A stretch of DNA of 7,221 nucleotides from JANLSE01 sp038214135 (GCA_038214135.1 JBBQSD010000209.1:1-7221); one strand, 5' to 3'; positions 1 through 5,264 are shown, counted from the first letter of the stretch. Notes: generated from the sequence alone by a model not told the origin. Numbers and translations are program-made.

Positions 1-112
1 CGAAGCAGCCAGTGCCCAATTCGATTGGCAGGCGATTGGTGGGTTTGCGCCAGCGATTGAACTCGCCCAATTTCAGCATCGCTATGCGCTCGGGCATATG
101 TTTGTGTCGTAG
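1..112 (+). CDS. ureF: Urease accessory protein UreF, C-terminal end (partial)
   Basis: Only the last 36 residues are in the window; the reading frame is open from position 2 to a TAG at 110-112. UreF binds UreD (UreH) and UreG in the complex that loads nickel into apo-urease in the cytoplasm. The visible tail contains a Phe-Ala-Pro followed by an amphipathic stretch and a His-Arg-Tyr, and ends in Met-Phe-Val-Ser. This fits the UreF C-terminal pattern as I remember it (Pro, then a helix with a conserved His, then Arg-Leu-Phe-x-Ser), although the usual Arg-Leu is His-Met here. The strongest support is context: ureG and ureD follow on the same strand. The stop is 75 bases from the ureG start, and a palindromic repeat fills that gap. 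Confidence 0.8.
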   Translation, partial: EAASAQFDWQAIGGFAPAIELAQFQHRYALGHMFVS

Positions 113-169
113 CCCTCACCCCTGGCCCCTCTCCAGTGGGAGAGGGGTGCCCGTAGGGCGGGGTGAGGG
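113..169. repeat. REP-like intergenic palindrome, copy 1 (ureF-ureG gap)
   Basis: This is a 57-base element with two nested inverted repeats. The outer arms are ccctcacccc (113-122) and ggggtgaggg (160-169), a perfect 10-bp match. The inner arms are cccctctcc (126-134) and ggagagggg (139-147), a perfect 9-bp stem with a four-base loop. It starts immediately after the ureF stop and ends 18 bases before ureG. A second copy with identical outer arms is at 4690-4749. In the mRNA it should form a strong hairpin between two cistrons. There is no T tract after it, so it is not a classical intrinsic terminator; an effect on mRNA stability or partial polarity is possible but inferred. Confidence 0.85.
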
Positions 170-187
170 CATTAAGGAAACATCAGC

Positions 188-847
188 ATGCATTATGATC
201 ATCCTGAACCATTACAGCTCCCGCAGCGCCGTGATCACCGCACACATATTCCACGAATCGGGATCGGTGGCCCGGTTGGTAGCGGCAAGACGGCACTGAT
301 CGAGGCGTTGGTGCCGATGCTGCTGGCTGCTGGCCGTCATCCGCTCATTATCACCAATGATATTGTCACCCGCGAGGATGCCGAACACGTTAAGCGTACC
401 TTGGCTGGCACACTCGATCCCGCACGTGTGGTGGGGGTTGAGACCGGTGCCTGCCCGCATACTGCCGTTCGTGATGACCCAACCATGAACATAGCAGCGG
501 CAGAAGAACTTGAGCAGCAATTTCCTGATGGCGATCTGTTGCTGCTGGAGAGTGGTGGCGATAATCTGACCCTCAGCTTCAGCAGGGCACTTGTCGATGC
601 GTTTATCTTCGTGATCGATGTTGCTGGCGGCGACAAAATCCCACGTAAACGTGGCCCTGGCCTCATTCAGGCCGATCTACTGATCATCAACAAAACTGAT
701 CTGGCTCCGCATGTTGGTGCCAGCCTGGAAGTAATGGAGCGAGATTCGCGCATGGTGCGCGGCGAACGGCCATTTTTGTTCACGAATTGCCGGGCGGGCG
801 AAGGGCTTGAAGCGGTTCTGGAATGGGTGTTGGCGGTGGGCGAGTGA
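188..847 (+). CDS. ureG: Urease accessory GTPase UreG
   Basis: UreG is a cytoplasmic SIMIBI-class GTPase that carries nickel to urease and couples GTP hydrolysis to metal insertion with UreF, UreD and UreE. At 219 residues the protein is complete and of normal family size. It has the P-loop GPVGSGKT (28-35), the nickel-binding Cys-Pro-His (89-91) in a VETGACPH context, the switch segment ESGGDNL (121-127), the DKIPRKRGPG segment (149-158) and the guanine-specificity motif NKTDL (168-172). The N-terminus has four scattered histidines (2, 5, 17, 20) but no long His-rich tract. The ATG at 188 is supported by AAGGAA at 174-179, eight bases upstream. It follows the ureF fragment in the same orientation. 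The nearest downstream partner, ureD, is 345 bases away, which is loose for this operon. Identification is essentially certain from the motifs. Confidence 0.97.
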   Translation: MHYDHPEPLQLPQRRDHRTHIPRIGIGGPVGSGKTALIEALVPMLLAAGRHPLIITNDIVTREDAEHVKRTLAGTLDPARVVGVETGACPHTAVRDDPTMNIAAAEELEQQFPDGDLLLLESGGDNLTLSFSRALVDAFIFVIDVAGGDKIPRKRGPGLIQADLLIINKTDLAPHVGASLEVMERDSRMVRGERPFLFTNCRAGEGLEAVLEWVLAVGE

Positions 848-856
848 ACCGAGTAA

Positions 857-903
857 TCAGGAGTCAGAAGTCAGGAGTCAGAATGTGGAACCAAGAACCA
901 ACG
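857..903. repeat. Heptanucleotide repeat run A (STRR-like)
   Basis: From 857 the sequence reads as seven-base units in exact phase: tcaggag at 857 and 871, and tcagaag (864) and tcagaat (878), so four near-identical units in alternation. Three more degenerate units continue to about 903. The first 18 bases (857-874) recur exactly, inverted, at 5897-5914. The run begins ten bases after the ureG stop. Short tandemly repeated heptanucleotides of this kind are known from filamentous cyanobacteria, and similar ones occur in other large repeat-rich genomes. I see no coding potential or terminator structure in it. Confidence 0.85.
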
Positions 904-1061
904 TTCACGAATCCGTAGAGGCGCAAGATATTGAGTCTAGGCACGCAACCACCAACGCATGTTGATCGCAGCCGCAGCATAACCAACAAACCTGGGCATA
1001 CCAATAACATCCATTACGGGCTCATTGAGTTATGTCATACTGCGAAGGGACATCATAAGGG
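904..1061. other. Non-coding ureG-ureD spacer, left part
   Basis: The whole ureG-ureD gap is 848-1192 (345 bases). Between the heptamer run and the inverted-repeat element I find no credible ORF, no strong ribosome binding site, no hairpin followed by a T run, and no convincing promoter. It may be the scar of earlier repeat insertions that pushed ureG and ureD apart, since these two genes are often close together in urease operons; that is inference. Confidence 0.5.
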
Positions 1062-1161
1062 GTAGGGGCGATTCGCCCATTATTTCAATCAATGACGATC
1101 AAGAGCCTGAATTGATTATCTGCGATTATATCAGGGTGGGTGGATCATGATCCGCCCCTAC
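1062..1161. repeat. 100-base element with terminal inverted repeats (MITE/REP-like)
   Basis: The ends gtaggggcg (1062-1070) and cgcccctac (1153-1161) are perfect inverted repeats. Each end also folds on itself: gggcga-t-tcgccc at 1065-1077, and a stem around the palindrome ggatcatgatcc (1142-1153). A further inner pair, aatcaat (1087-1093) with attgatt (1111-1117), lies in the AT-richer core. No ORF fits inside. The structure resembles a small non-autonomous palindromic element placed just upstream of ureD. The right end lies 31 bases from the ureD start codon, so its hairpin is in the untranslated leader if ureG and ureD are co-transcribed. No flanking target duplication is obvious to me. 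Confidence 0.7.
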
Positions 1162-1192
1162 AATTGCTCGTTCCAAAGAAAGCCCTAGCTGC

Positions 1193-2047
1193 ATGACAAC
1201 CCCTGCTCTCAAAGGTCAGCCACGCTCTGGCCGCCTCGATCTGTTACTTGCCAGAGATTCAAGCGGGCGAACACGGCCCATACGAACCCTGGCCCATCCG
1301 CCGATCCAGATCTCGCGGGTGCGCTATGATCACCCACACCAACCGGATATGGCGATTCTGACACTCCTAACCCTTGGCGGCATTCTATCTGGTGATCGGA
1401 ATACGCTATCGGTTGAACTGACTGAACATGCTAGTGCTACTGTTACCATGGCTGCGGCTACACAGGTTCTCTCGATGCCAAGTGGCCATGCCGAACAATC
1501 GCTGACCCTGCATTTGGCAAGTGGAAGCCAACTCTTCTGGCTGGCCGAACCAACGATTCTGTTTACCAATGCAGATTTCCGCCAGAATACCAGGATTGTG
1601 CTGGCTGCCGGGGCACAACTGGTACTGCTTGATGTGCTTGTTCCTGGGCGGTTGGCCCGTGGGGAGGTGCATCGCTTTCGGCGCTATCAGGCCACATTCG
1701 AAGCCCATGATACAGATGGACGACTGCTGGTTGCCGAGCGAATCGCCATTGAACCAGGGCGTCATCAGCTTTCTGTTCCTGGCATGTTCGATCCACATGC
1801 GGTGGTGGGCAGCCTGTACATCCTTGACGACACCATCGACGCTGAACGGCTGGCTGCAACAATTGGCGCATCTGGGGATCGTGATCTCGGGGCGACAGTT
1901 CTGCCGAATAATTGTGGTCTATTAGTGCGTGCAATTGGGCCAGCAGCAACGGCGGTGCAATCGCGCCTGCGTGCCATTCTCGCGCTGCTAGCTCTTCGTA
2001 CCACCAGCCACGATAACGGCCAAGGCAACCGGAACCGTCCTGTATAG
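1193..2047 (+). CDS. ureD: Urease accessory protein UreD (UreH)
   Basis: UreD binds apo-urease directly and, with UreF and UreG, forms the nickel-delivery scaffold. The 284-residue protein is of normal family length and reads through without interruption. Diagnostic segments are an N-terminal RLDLLLARDSSGRTRP region, GGILSGD (62-68), the Ala-Thr-x-x-Leu-x-Met-Pro segment around 88-96 that corresponds to the usual Thr-Gln-Ala-Ala-Thr-Lys-Val-Tyr region, the Leu-x-x-x-x-Glu-Pro-Thr-Ile segment near 114-122, and GRLARGE (152-158). The 88-96 segment is more divergent than average, since the family Lys-Val-Tyr is Gln-Val-Leu. The ATG at 1193 has only a weak purine-rich stretch upstream (about 1176-1181), so the start is less certain than the identity. 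The C-terminus lacks the aromatic-rich ending seen in many UreD proteins and instead ends in a basic, Asn-rich tail. Confidence 0.93.
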   Translation: MTTPALKGQPRSGRLDLLLARDSSGRTRPIRTLAHPPIQISRVRYDHPHQPDMAILTLLTLGGILSGDRNTLSVELTEHASATVTMAAATQVLSMPSGHAEQSLTLHLASGSQLFWLAEPTILFTNADFRQNTRIVLAAGAQLVLLDVLVPGRLARGEVHRFRRYQATFEAHDTDGRLLVAERIAIEPGRHQLSVPGMFDPHAVVGSLYILDDTIDAERLAATIGASGDRDLGATVLPNNCGLLVRAIGPAATAVQSRLRAILALLALRTTSHDNGQGNRNRPV

Positions 2048-2181
2048 GTTGAGGTAGAAATCAGCGCAAAACTGACCTATTATAATGTTTGCTCGATCAA
2101 AAGTTGGATCACAAATCAATACACTTGTGCTACACTTCACTATGCTAATAGGCGCATCCTGCACTCGAAAGGTGCCCGACG
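2048..2181. other. Non-coding spacer after ureD
   Basis: This stretch separates ureD from a small ORF. It is AT-richer than its surroundings. A perfect TATAAT is present at 2081-2086, but no reasonable -35 box lies 16-18 bases upstream, so I do not call a promoter. A weak inverted pair (ataggt near 2044 and acctat near 2075) with a long loop has no T run and is not a convincing terminator. Confidence 0.4.
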
Positions 2182-2346
2182 ATGGAGTTTCGACCACGAC
2201 AAGTCACGGATCAACATGATCTCCAGCGCATACGGGAGCTCATCCAGATGTCGCACGGCTCTATACGCTGTGGATTGCCGATTGTGCAGCGCGATTTCCT
2301 CTACCAGATGCCGATAGACAGCGGCGATGCGCCAACACTACACTGA
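2182..2346 (+). CDS. Small ORF (54 aa), possible acetyltransferase N-terminal remnant
   Basis: An ATG at 2182 is preceded by AAAGG (2168-2172) at a good distance, and the frame runs 54 codons to a TGA at 2344-2346. The product starts with Phe-Arg-Pro-Arg, then a polar segment and the helix DLQRIRELIQ (13-22). This resembles the first strand and helix of GNAT acetyltransferases that open with an Arg-Pro-x-x-x-x-Asp-Leu pattern. The acetyl-CoA-binding Arg/Gln-x-x-Gly-x-Gly motif is absent because the frame ends too early. No continuation of such a domain is visible in any + frame after 2346. It could be a truncated gene, a real small protein, or chance. The resemblance is from memory and weak; the ribosome binding site is the best direct support. 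Confidence 0.35.
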   Translation: MEFRPRQVTDQHDLQRIRELIQMSHGSIRCGLPIVQRDFLYQMPIDSGDAPTLH

Positions 2347-2404
2347 TCGCCAATGAAATCCACAACCAAGCTGACTATAGAAACCCAACTCAGCACTCCC
2401 GATC

Positions 2405-2431
2405 AATCTGCGTCATCTGCGCAATCTGTGG
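2405..2431. repeat. Nine-base tandem repeat, three units
   Basis: Three consecutive nine-base units differ at a few positions: aatctgcgt (2405), catctgcgc (2414) and aatctgtgg (2423). They lie 35 bases upstream of the methyltransferase start. The period differs from the seven-base runs elsewhere in the window, so this is a separate repeat type. Its role is unknown. Confidence 0.6.
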
Positions 2432-2454
2432 ATGAATCACGCTACTGTTCTAAT

Positions 2455-2460
2455 GGGAGA
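2455..2460 (+). promoter_or_regulatory. Ribosome binding site deciding the methyltransferase start
   Basis: The purine run gggaga at 2455-2460 sits five bases before the ATG at 2466. An earlier in-frame ATG at 2460 overlaps this run and could not use it. I therefore place the start at 2466. Confidence 0.6.
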
Positions 2461-2465
2461 TGACC

Positions 2466-3290
2466 ATGCCCTATGATCCGATGCTCTATTGCGGAAGTGC
2501 AGCCTATTATGTGCGTGGGCGGCCGCGCTACTCGCAGGCGTTGGCCTCCACACTCGCTAGCGAAGCGAACCTCGATGGCTTAGGCCACCTGCTTGATGTC
2601 GGATGCGGCCCTGGTATCCTCAGCATCGAGTTGGCTGCGTATGTTGCAGCGGTGATCGGCCTCGACCCAGATGCGGGTATGTTGGCCGAGGCTGCACATC
2701 GGGCGCTTGCAGTAGGGATCAATACTATCCGCTGGGTGCAGGCATTGGCCGAGGATATTCCCACACTCAATCTTGGGATGTTCAGGCTCGTAACCTTCGG
2801 CCAATCGTTCCACTGGACCGACCGCGAGTTGGTTGCCGAAGCGATCTATGACATGCTCGAACCAGGCGGCATTCTGGCGCTGATTGGCCATGTCCACGCT
2901 GGCCGCCCACAGCCCGCTGACCCAGGCTTTCCGCCCATTCCCCACGGCGCGATTCGAGTGCTGATCGAGCGCTACCTCGGGCCGGGCCGACGTGCGAGCC
3001 ATGGATATGCACCAAACCATACCGATCGGCATGAGGATGCGCTGGCGCGTACACGCTTCGGCAGGCCCCACAGCATCTTCTGTCCAGGTCGTGCAGATAT
3101 CGTCCAGGACATTGATGGCGTGGTTGCCAACTATCTGTCAACATCATTCGCCGCGCCGCATCTGTTCGGCGAACAGATCAACGCATTTACTGCGGATGTA
3201 CGTCGAGAACTGGCCACGTATTCGCCAAGCGGTTGGTTCTGGGATTGGCCAGGCGACACGGAGATTCTGCTGGCGCGCAAGCCAAACTGA
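2466..3290 (+). CDS. Class I SAM-dependent methyltransferase (UbiE/Methyltransf_11 type)
   Basis: This is a predicted soluble methyltransferase of 274 residues using S-adenosylmethionine; the substrate is unknown. It opens with a Tyr-Tyr-Val-Arg-Gly-Arg-Pro-x-Tyr segment (14-22), common in small-molecule methyltransferases of this group. Motif I is LDVGCGPG (43-50). The acidic residue that binds the ribose follows in GLDPD (65-69). A post-motif strand with Phe-His-Trp-Thr-Asp is visible, and the motif III region reads LEPGGILALIGH. The C-terminal third ends in SPSGWFWDWPGDTE followed by a short basic tail, which closes the domain normally, so the gene looks complete. It is the only clearly intact gene between ureD and position 4648, and all its + strand neighbours there are short or broken. 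An upstream in-frame ATG at 2460 would add two residues. Confidence 0.88.
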   Translation: MPYDPMLYCGSAAYYVRGRPRYSQALASTLASEANLDGLGHLLDVGCGPGILSIELAAYVAAVIGLDPDAGMLAEAAHRALAVGINTIRWVQALAEDIPTLNLGMFRLVTFGQSFHWTDRELVAEAIYDMLEPGGILALIGHVHAGRPQPADPGFPPIPHGAIRVLIERYLGPGRRASHGYAPNHTDRHEDALARTRFGRPHSIFCPGRADIVQDIDGVVANYLSTSFAAPHLFGEQINAFTADVRRELATYSPSGWFWDWPGDTEILLARKPN

Positions 3291-3369
3291 GCAATGAGCC
3301 ATATGCAAATGTCATGCTTGGCATGCAGCGCTGTTGGAAGGGGCTGTCGTGATCGATTACACCGCATCG

Positions 3370-3376
3370 AAAGGAG
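3370..3376 (+). promoter_or_regulatory. Strong ribosome binding site of the VOC gene
   Basis: AAAGGAG ends six bases before the ATG at 3383. Its survival shows that the broken VOC gene keeps an intact translation start. Confidence 0.7.
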
Positions 3377-3382
3377 CAACAC

Positions 3383-3559
3383 ATGGAACTCGGTGCATTT
3401 TCAATCAGCCTGACCGTCAAGGATCTTGAGGCTTCGCGGGCATTCTACGAAAAGTTCGGCTTCACCGTCCTCGGCGGCGATGCCACACAGAATTGGCTGA
3501 TCTTGAAGAACGGCGACCACGTTAATGGAAACCCGCTTCTTGTTGATCAGCACGTCTGA
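3383..3559 (+). pseudogene. VOC/glyoxalase-family protein with an internal deletion (58 aa)
   Basis: The 58-codon ORF begins like a normal glyoxalase/bleomycin-resistance (VOC) protein: an SISLTVKDLEASRAFYEKFG segment (7-26), then a TVLGGD turn and QNWLILKNGDHV (36-47). It then jumps directly to GNPLLVDQHV (49-58), followed by TGA. From memory, full-length members run about 120 residues, and the Asp-Gly-Asn-Pro-x-Leu-x-Asp-Gln-His ending is their C-terminal strand. Roughly 60-70 residues in the middle, including most of the second beta-alpha-beta-beta-beta module, are therefore missing, with the frame preserved. The join falls near 3521-3526. The product could not form a normal metal site or fold. 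The ribosome binding site at 3370-3376 is intact. It lies 92 bases after the methyltransferase stop. An assembly collapse is an alternative to a real deletion. Confidence 0.8.
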
Positions 3560-3574
3560 ATCAGGAATTAGGGC

Positions 3575-3580
3575 AAGGAG
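3575..3580 (+). promoter_or_regulatory. Ribosome binding site marking the true start of the frameshifted gene
   Basis: AAGGAG is seven bases before the ATG at 3588. It supports a start in a frame different from the long downstream ORF and so reveals the frameshift. Confidence 0.7.
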
Positions 3581-3587
3581 CAGATTC

Positions 3588-4032
3588 ATGCTTTCACCAG
3601 ATTGGGCCGTAGAATCACTGGACAGCTTTTGTTGGCCATTACACGCATGGCATTTTTTTGCAACTTTCCAAACCACACTGGTACAACTACGACTTTGATG
3701 GCATTCATGTTGAACTTGCCCTTGATTGCTCCTGTGCGGAACGACAGATCGCAAGCCTGCAGTTGCACATCACCCACAAAGCCGTCCTACCCGATCGGGA
3801 AGCCTTTAATGCATATACTATCCCACGCATACAAACAATGGTCGCCGCATGGCATGGGCCATTTGAGGTCTCAACAACAAAACCCTCAGAACGAGTGAAC
3901 TGCGCAATTCCGTTCACCCCCACGACATTTGCGCCAAAAGTTTCCGATGCGATCACCCAGATCGCGCAACTCGACACAATCATTGATGAAGCGCTGCAAA
4001 CGCTTTGGCCACCAAATCGGCAGTTCGAATAA
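3588..4032 (+). pseudogene. Unrecognised protein gene with a one-base frameshift
   Basis: I do not recognise the family. Translation from the ATG at 3588 gives MLSPDWAVESLDSF and then leaves the coding frame. Removing one T from the run at 3627-3630 continues smoothly as VGHYTHGIFLQLSKPHWYNY (15-34) and on to a TAA at 4030-4032, for about 147 residues in all. The rest is a plausible soluble protein: a Phe-Asp-Gly-Ile-His-Val-Glu strand, a Cys-Ser-Cys near 45-47, a HGPFEVSTTKPSER segment, and a C-terminal helical region ending Ala-Leu-Gln-Thr-Leu-Trp. There are no membrane segments or signal peptide. Without the correction the only start in the second frame is a TTG at 3658 with no ribosome binding site. 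The extra T may be a real mutation or a sequencing error; programmed +1 shifting is much less likely. The start lies 28 bases after the VOC fragment. Confidence 0.65.
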
Positions 4033-4075
4033 TGAACATATGCGGAGTTGTGATCAGCACAGCAATGGTGGCCCG

Positions 4076-4648
4076 ATGAAACCAATCGTCACACAGATAC
4101 GCACAGCGCACCCATCAGAACGCGAGTTGGTCTTCATAATCCCCCACAGTTTCCAGGGATCGGTGATGCTTGAAGGGCTATATATCTTTGGTTTTGCCTG
4201 GATTCTGTTCCTGGCAAACCTGCGCGTGCTCGAACCTGCGGGGAATAGTGCAGTTGTCGCAGGGCTCGGCGTAGTGGCAATAGTGGCAACCGGGGTGCTT
4301 GGCCACGCCTGCTGGACGTGCTTCGCCGATGGTGTGCTGACGCTACGCGCAGATCAGGTAGTATGGGAACGCACATGGTAGCACTGGAAAAGCACACGCC
4401 GACTTGCCACGCTCAACATTGATGCGATTCAGATCATCCCATCATTGTGGGCAAATAGCCGAAAAAAGACGCTACATGGCATAGAAATCAGGGCTGGTCG
4501 GCGGTACATTCGCTTTGGGTGGTATTTGAGTTGGGAAGAGCGCTATTGGCTTTCGCAAGAAGCCAAAGCATTCCTTACAGCCTTCGCCCCATCGCTGCAG
4601 GAAACAAAGGCTATGATGATGCGCGCAGAAGATGGTGATCAGCACTAA
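4076..4648 (+). pseudogene. Two-helix membrane protein (bacterial PH-like type) with in-frame amber codon
   Basis: The frame runs from an ATG at 4076 to a TAA at 4646-4648, 190 codons, interrupted only by TAG at 4379-4381 (codon 102). Two hydrophobic segments (about 34-52 and 58-80) are followed by a soluble part before and after the stop. The part after the stop, with IEIRAG, an Arg-Tyr-Ile-Arg-Phe-Gly segment and a Leu-Ser-x-Glu-Glu-Arg-x-Trp-Leu helix, resembles small membrane proteins with a PH-like C-terminal domain. That resemblance is from memory; the role of such proteins is generally unknown. Protein-like sequence on both sides in the same frame points to one gene broken by a point mutation, for example CAG to TAG. 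The first half alone would be a 101-residue membrane stub. Start choice is uncertain: in-frame ATGs at 4040 and 4064 are alternatives, and no good ribosome binding site precedes any of them. Confidence 0.65.
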
Positions 4649-4689
4649 CCATGTTCGATATTGGCAAGGTGGGTGCTACACTGCGTCTA

Positions 4690-4749
4690 CCCTCACCCCT
4701 GATGAACCTGCCCCTCTCGCAGTTTTAGGAGGGCAGGGAGGGGTGAGGG
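4690..4749. repeat. REP-like intergenic palindrome, copy 2 (between convergent genes)
   Basis: The outer arms ccctcacccc (4690-4699) and ggggtgaggg (4740-4749) are identical to those of copy 1. The inner arms have diverged: cctgcccctc (4707-4716) pairs with gagggcagg (4729-4737) apart from one bulged C. It lies in the 119-base gap between the + strand membrane-protein gene and the minus-strand HU gene. Its hairpin is therefore downstream of both and could limit read-through in both directions, although neither side has a strong T run. Confidence 0.85.
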
Positions 4750-4767
4750 GAATGTGTGAAGAGCATC

Positions 4768-5046
4768 CTATTCGGTCTTAACCGCCTCTTTGAGCGTACT
4801 GCTGGCGCTAAAGCCAGGCGTTTTGGTTGCTGGGATCGTGATCTTCGCTCGCGTTTGTGGGTTCACCCCTTCGCGCTCATTGCGCTGGCGCACCTCAAAC
4901 GTCCCAAAGCCGGTGAGCGTCACCTTCTCACCCCGTGTGAGTGCATCGGCAATCACATCAAGCGCGGCATTTACAATTGTTGAGGTATCGCGCTGGGTGG
5001 TGCCAGCCTTCTCAGCCACGGCCTTGATAAAATCCGTCTTCTGCAT
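4768..5046 (-). CDS. HU-family histone-like DNA-binding protein
   Basis: This is a 92-residue protein of exact HU/IHF family length. HU dimers bind and bend DNA with little sequence preference and help organise the nucleoid. The start MQKTDFIKAVAEKAG is typical, as are the helix ending in the Ala-Leu-Asp-Val-Ile region, the GFGTF turn (46-50) and the DNA-binding arm. The arm carries Asn-Pro-Gln-Thr (62-65), whose Pro63 is the intercalating residue, then ITIPATKTPGF (69-79). The segment after it is Ser-Ala-Ser-Ser-x-Leu-Lys, where many relatives have Gly-Lys-x-Leu-Lys. A strong ribosome binding site (AGGAGGAA on the minus strand, 5053-5060) precedes the ATG. The gene has its own promoter. HU versus IHF subunit cannot be separated with certainty; NPQT and a single-copy style favour HU. 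Confidence 0.95.
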   Translation of the reverse strand: MQKTDFIKAVAEKAGTTQRDTSTIVNAALDVIADALTRGEKVTLTGFGTFEVRQRNEREGVNPQTRAKITIPATKTPGFSASSTLKEAVKTE

Positions 5047-5089
5047 GGTCTATTCCTCCTGTAATGGCGTTCCCTACGCCTCGATGGGG

Positions 5090-5117
5090 ATTATCGCACA
5101 TGTGTACGATATGTCAA
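5090..5117 (-). promoter_or_regulatory. Sigma70-type promoter of the HU gene
   Basis: On the minus strand a perfect TTGACA (5112-5117) is followed after 16 bases by GATAAT (5090-5095, five of six consensus bases). The predicted transcript would start near 5083 and carry a leader of about 37 bases with the strong ribosome binding site. The spacer contains an imperfect palindrome that may be an operator. Confidence 0.75.
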
Positions 5118-5134
5118 TCCTCAATTCGCATGTT

Positions 5135-5162
5135 AGCTTTCAGCTCTCAGCTCTCGACAATC
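5135..5162. repeat. Heptanucleotide repeat run B, upstream of the HU promoter
   Basis: In exact seven-base phase the sequence reads agctttc (5135), then agctctc twice (5142, 5149), then a diverged unit. The run lies just upstream of the -35 box of the HU promoter. Its units are related, in inverse orientation, to those at 5221-5262. Confidence 0.75.
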
Positions 5163-5220
5163 GACGCTAGTTTGGCAACAGAAGTTATAGTTACCGAAAG
5201 ACCTTCGCTTGCGCTAAAAA

Positions 5221-5262
5221 GCTGACGGCTGACGGCTGAAAGCTCGTTCCTGACGGCTGATG
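5221..5262. repeat. Heptanucleotide repeat run B', at the acetyltransferase 3' end
   Basis: Six seven-base units are in phase. gctgacg occurs at 5221 and 5228, then gctgaaa (5235), a diverged unit, cctgacg (5249) and gctgatg (5256). The run stops three bases before the stop codon of the minus-strand acetyltransferase. With run B it forms an inverted pair (gctttc and gaaagc cores) flanking 58 bases of unique sequence, so a large hairpin is conceivable. Confidence 0.8.
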
Positions 5263-5264
5263 CC

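Noticed and set aside
857..903. CRISPR-like array
   Set aside because: The units are only seven bases long and directly adjacent, with no unique spacers of 30-40 bases and no cas gene nearby.
2081..2086. Perfect TATAAT after ureD as a promoter for the small ORF
   Set aside because: No acceptable -35 box or extended -10 sequence accompanies it, and one perfect hexamer in an AT-rich spacer is expected by chance.
3401..3754. Minus-strand ORF of 117 codons over the VOC and frameshifted genes
   Set aside because: The + strand has matching ribosome binding sites and recognisable VOC segments; the minus-strand frame has neither.
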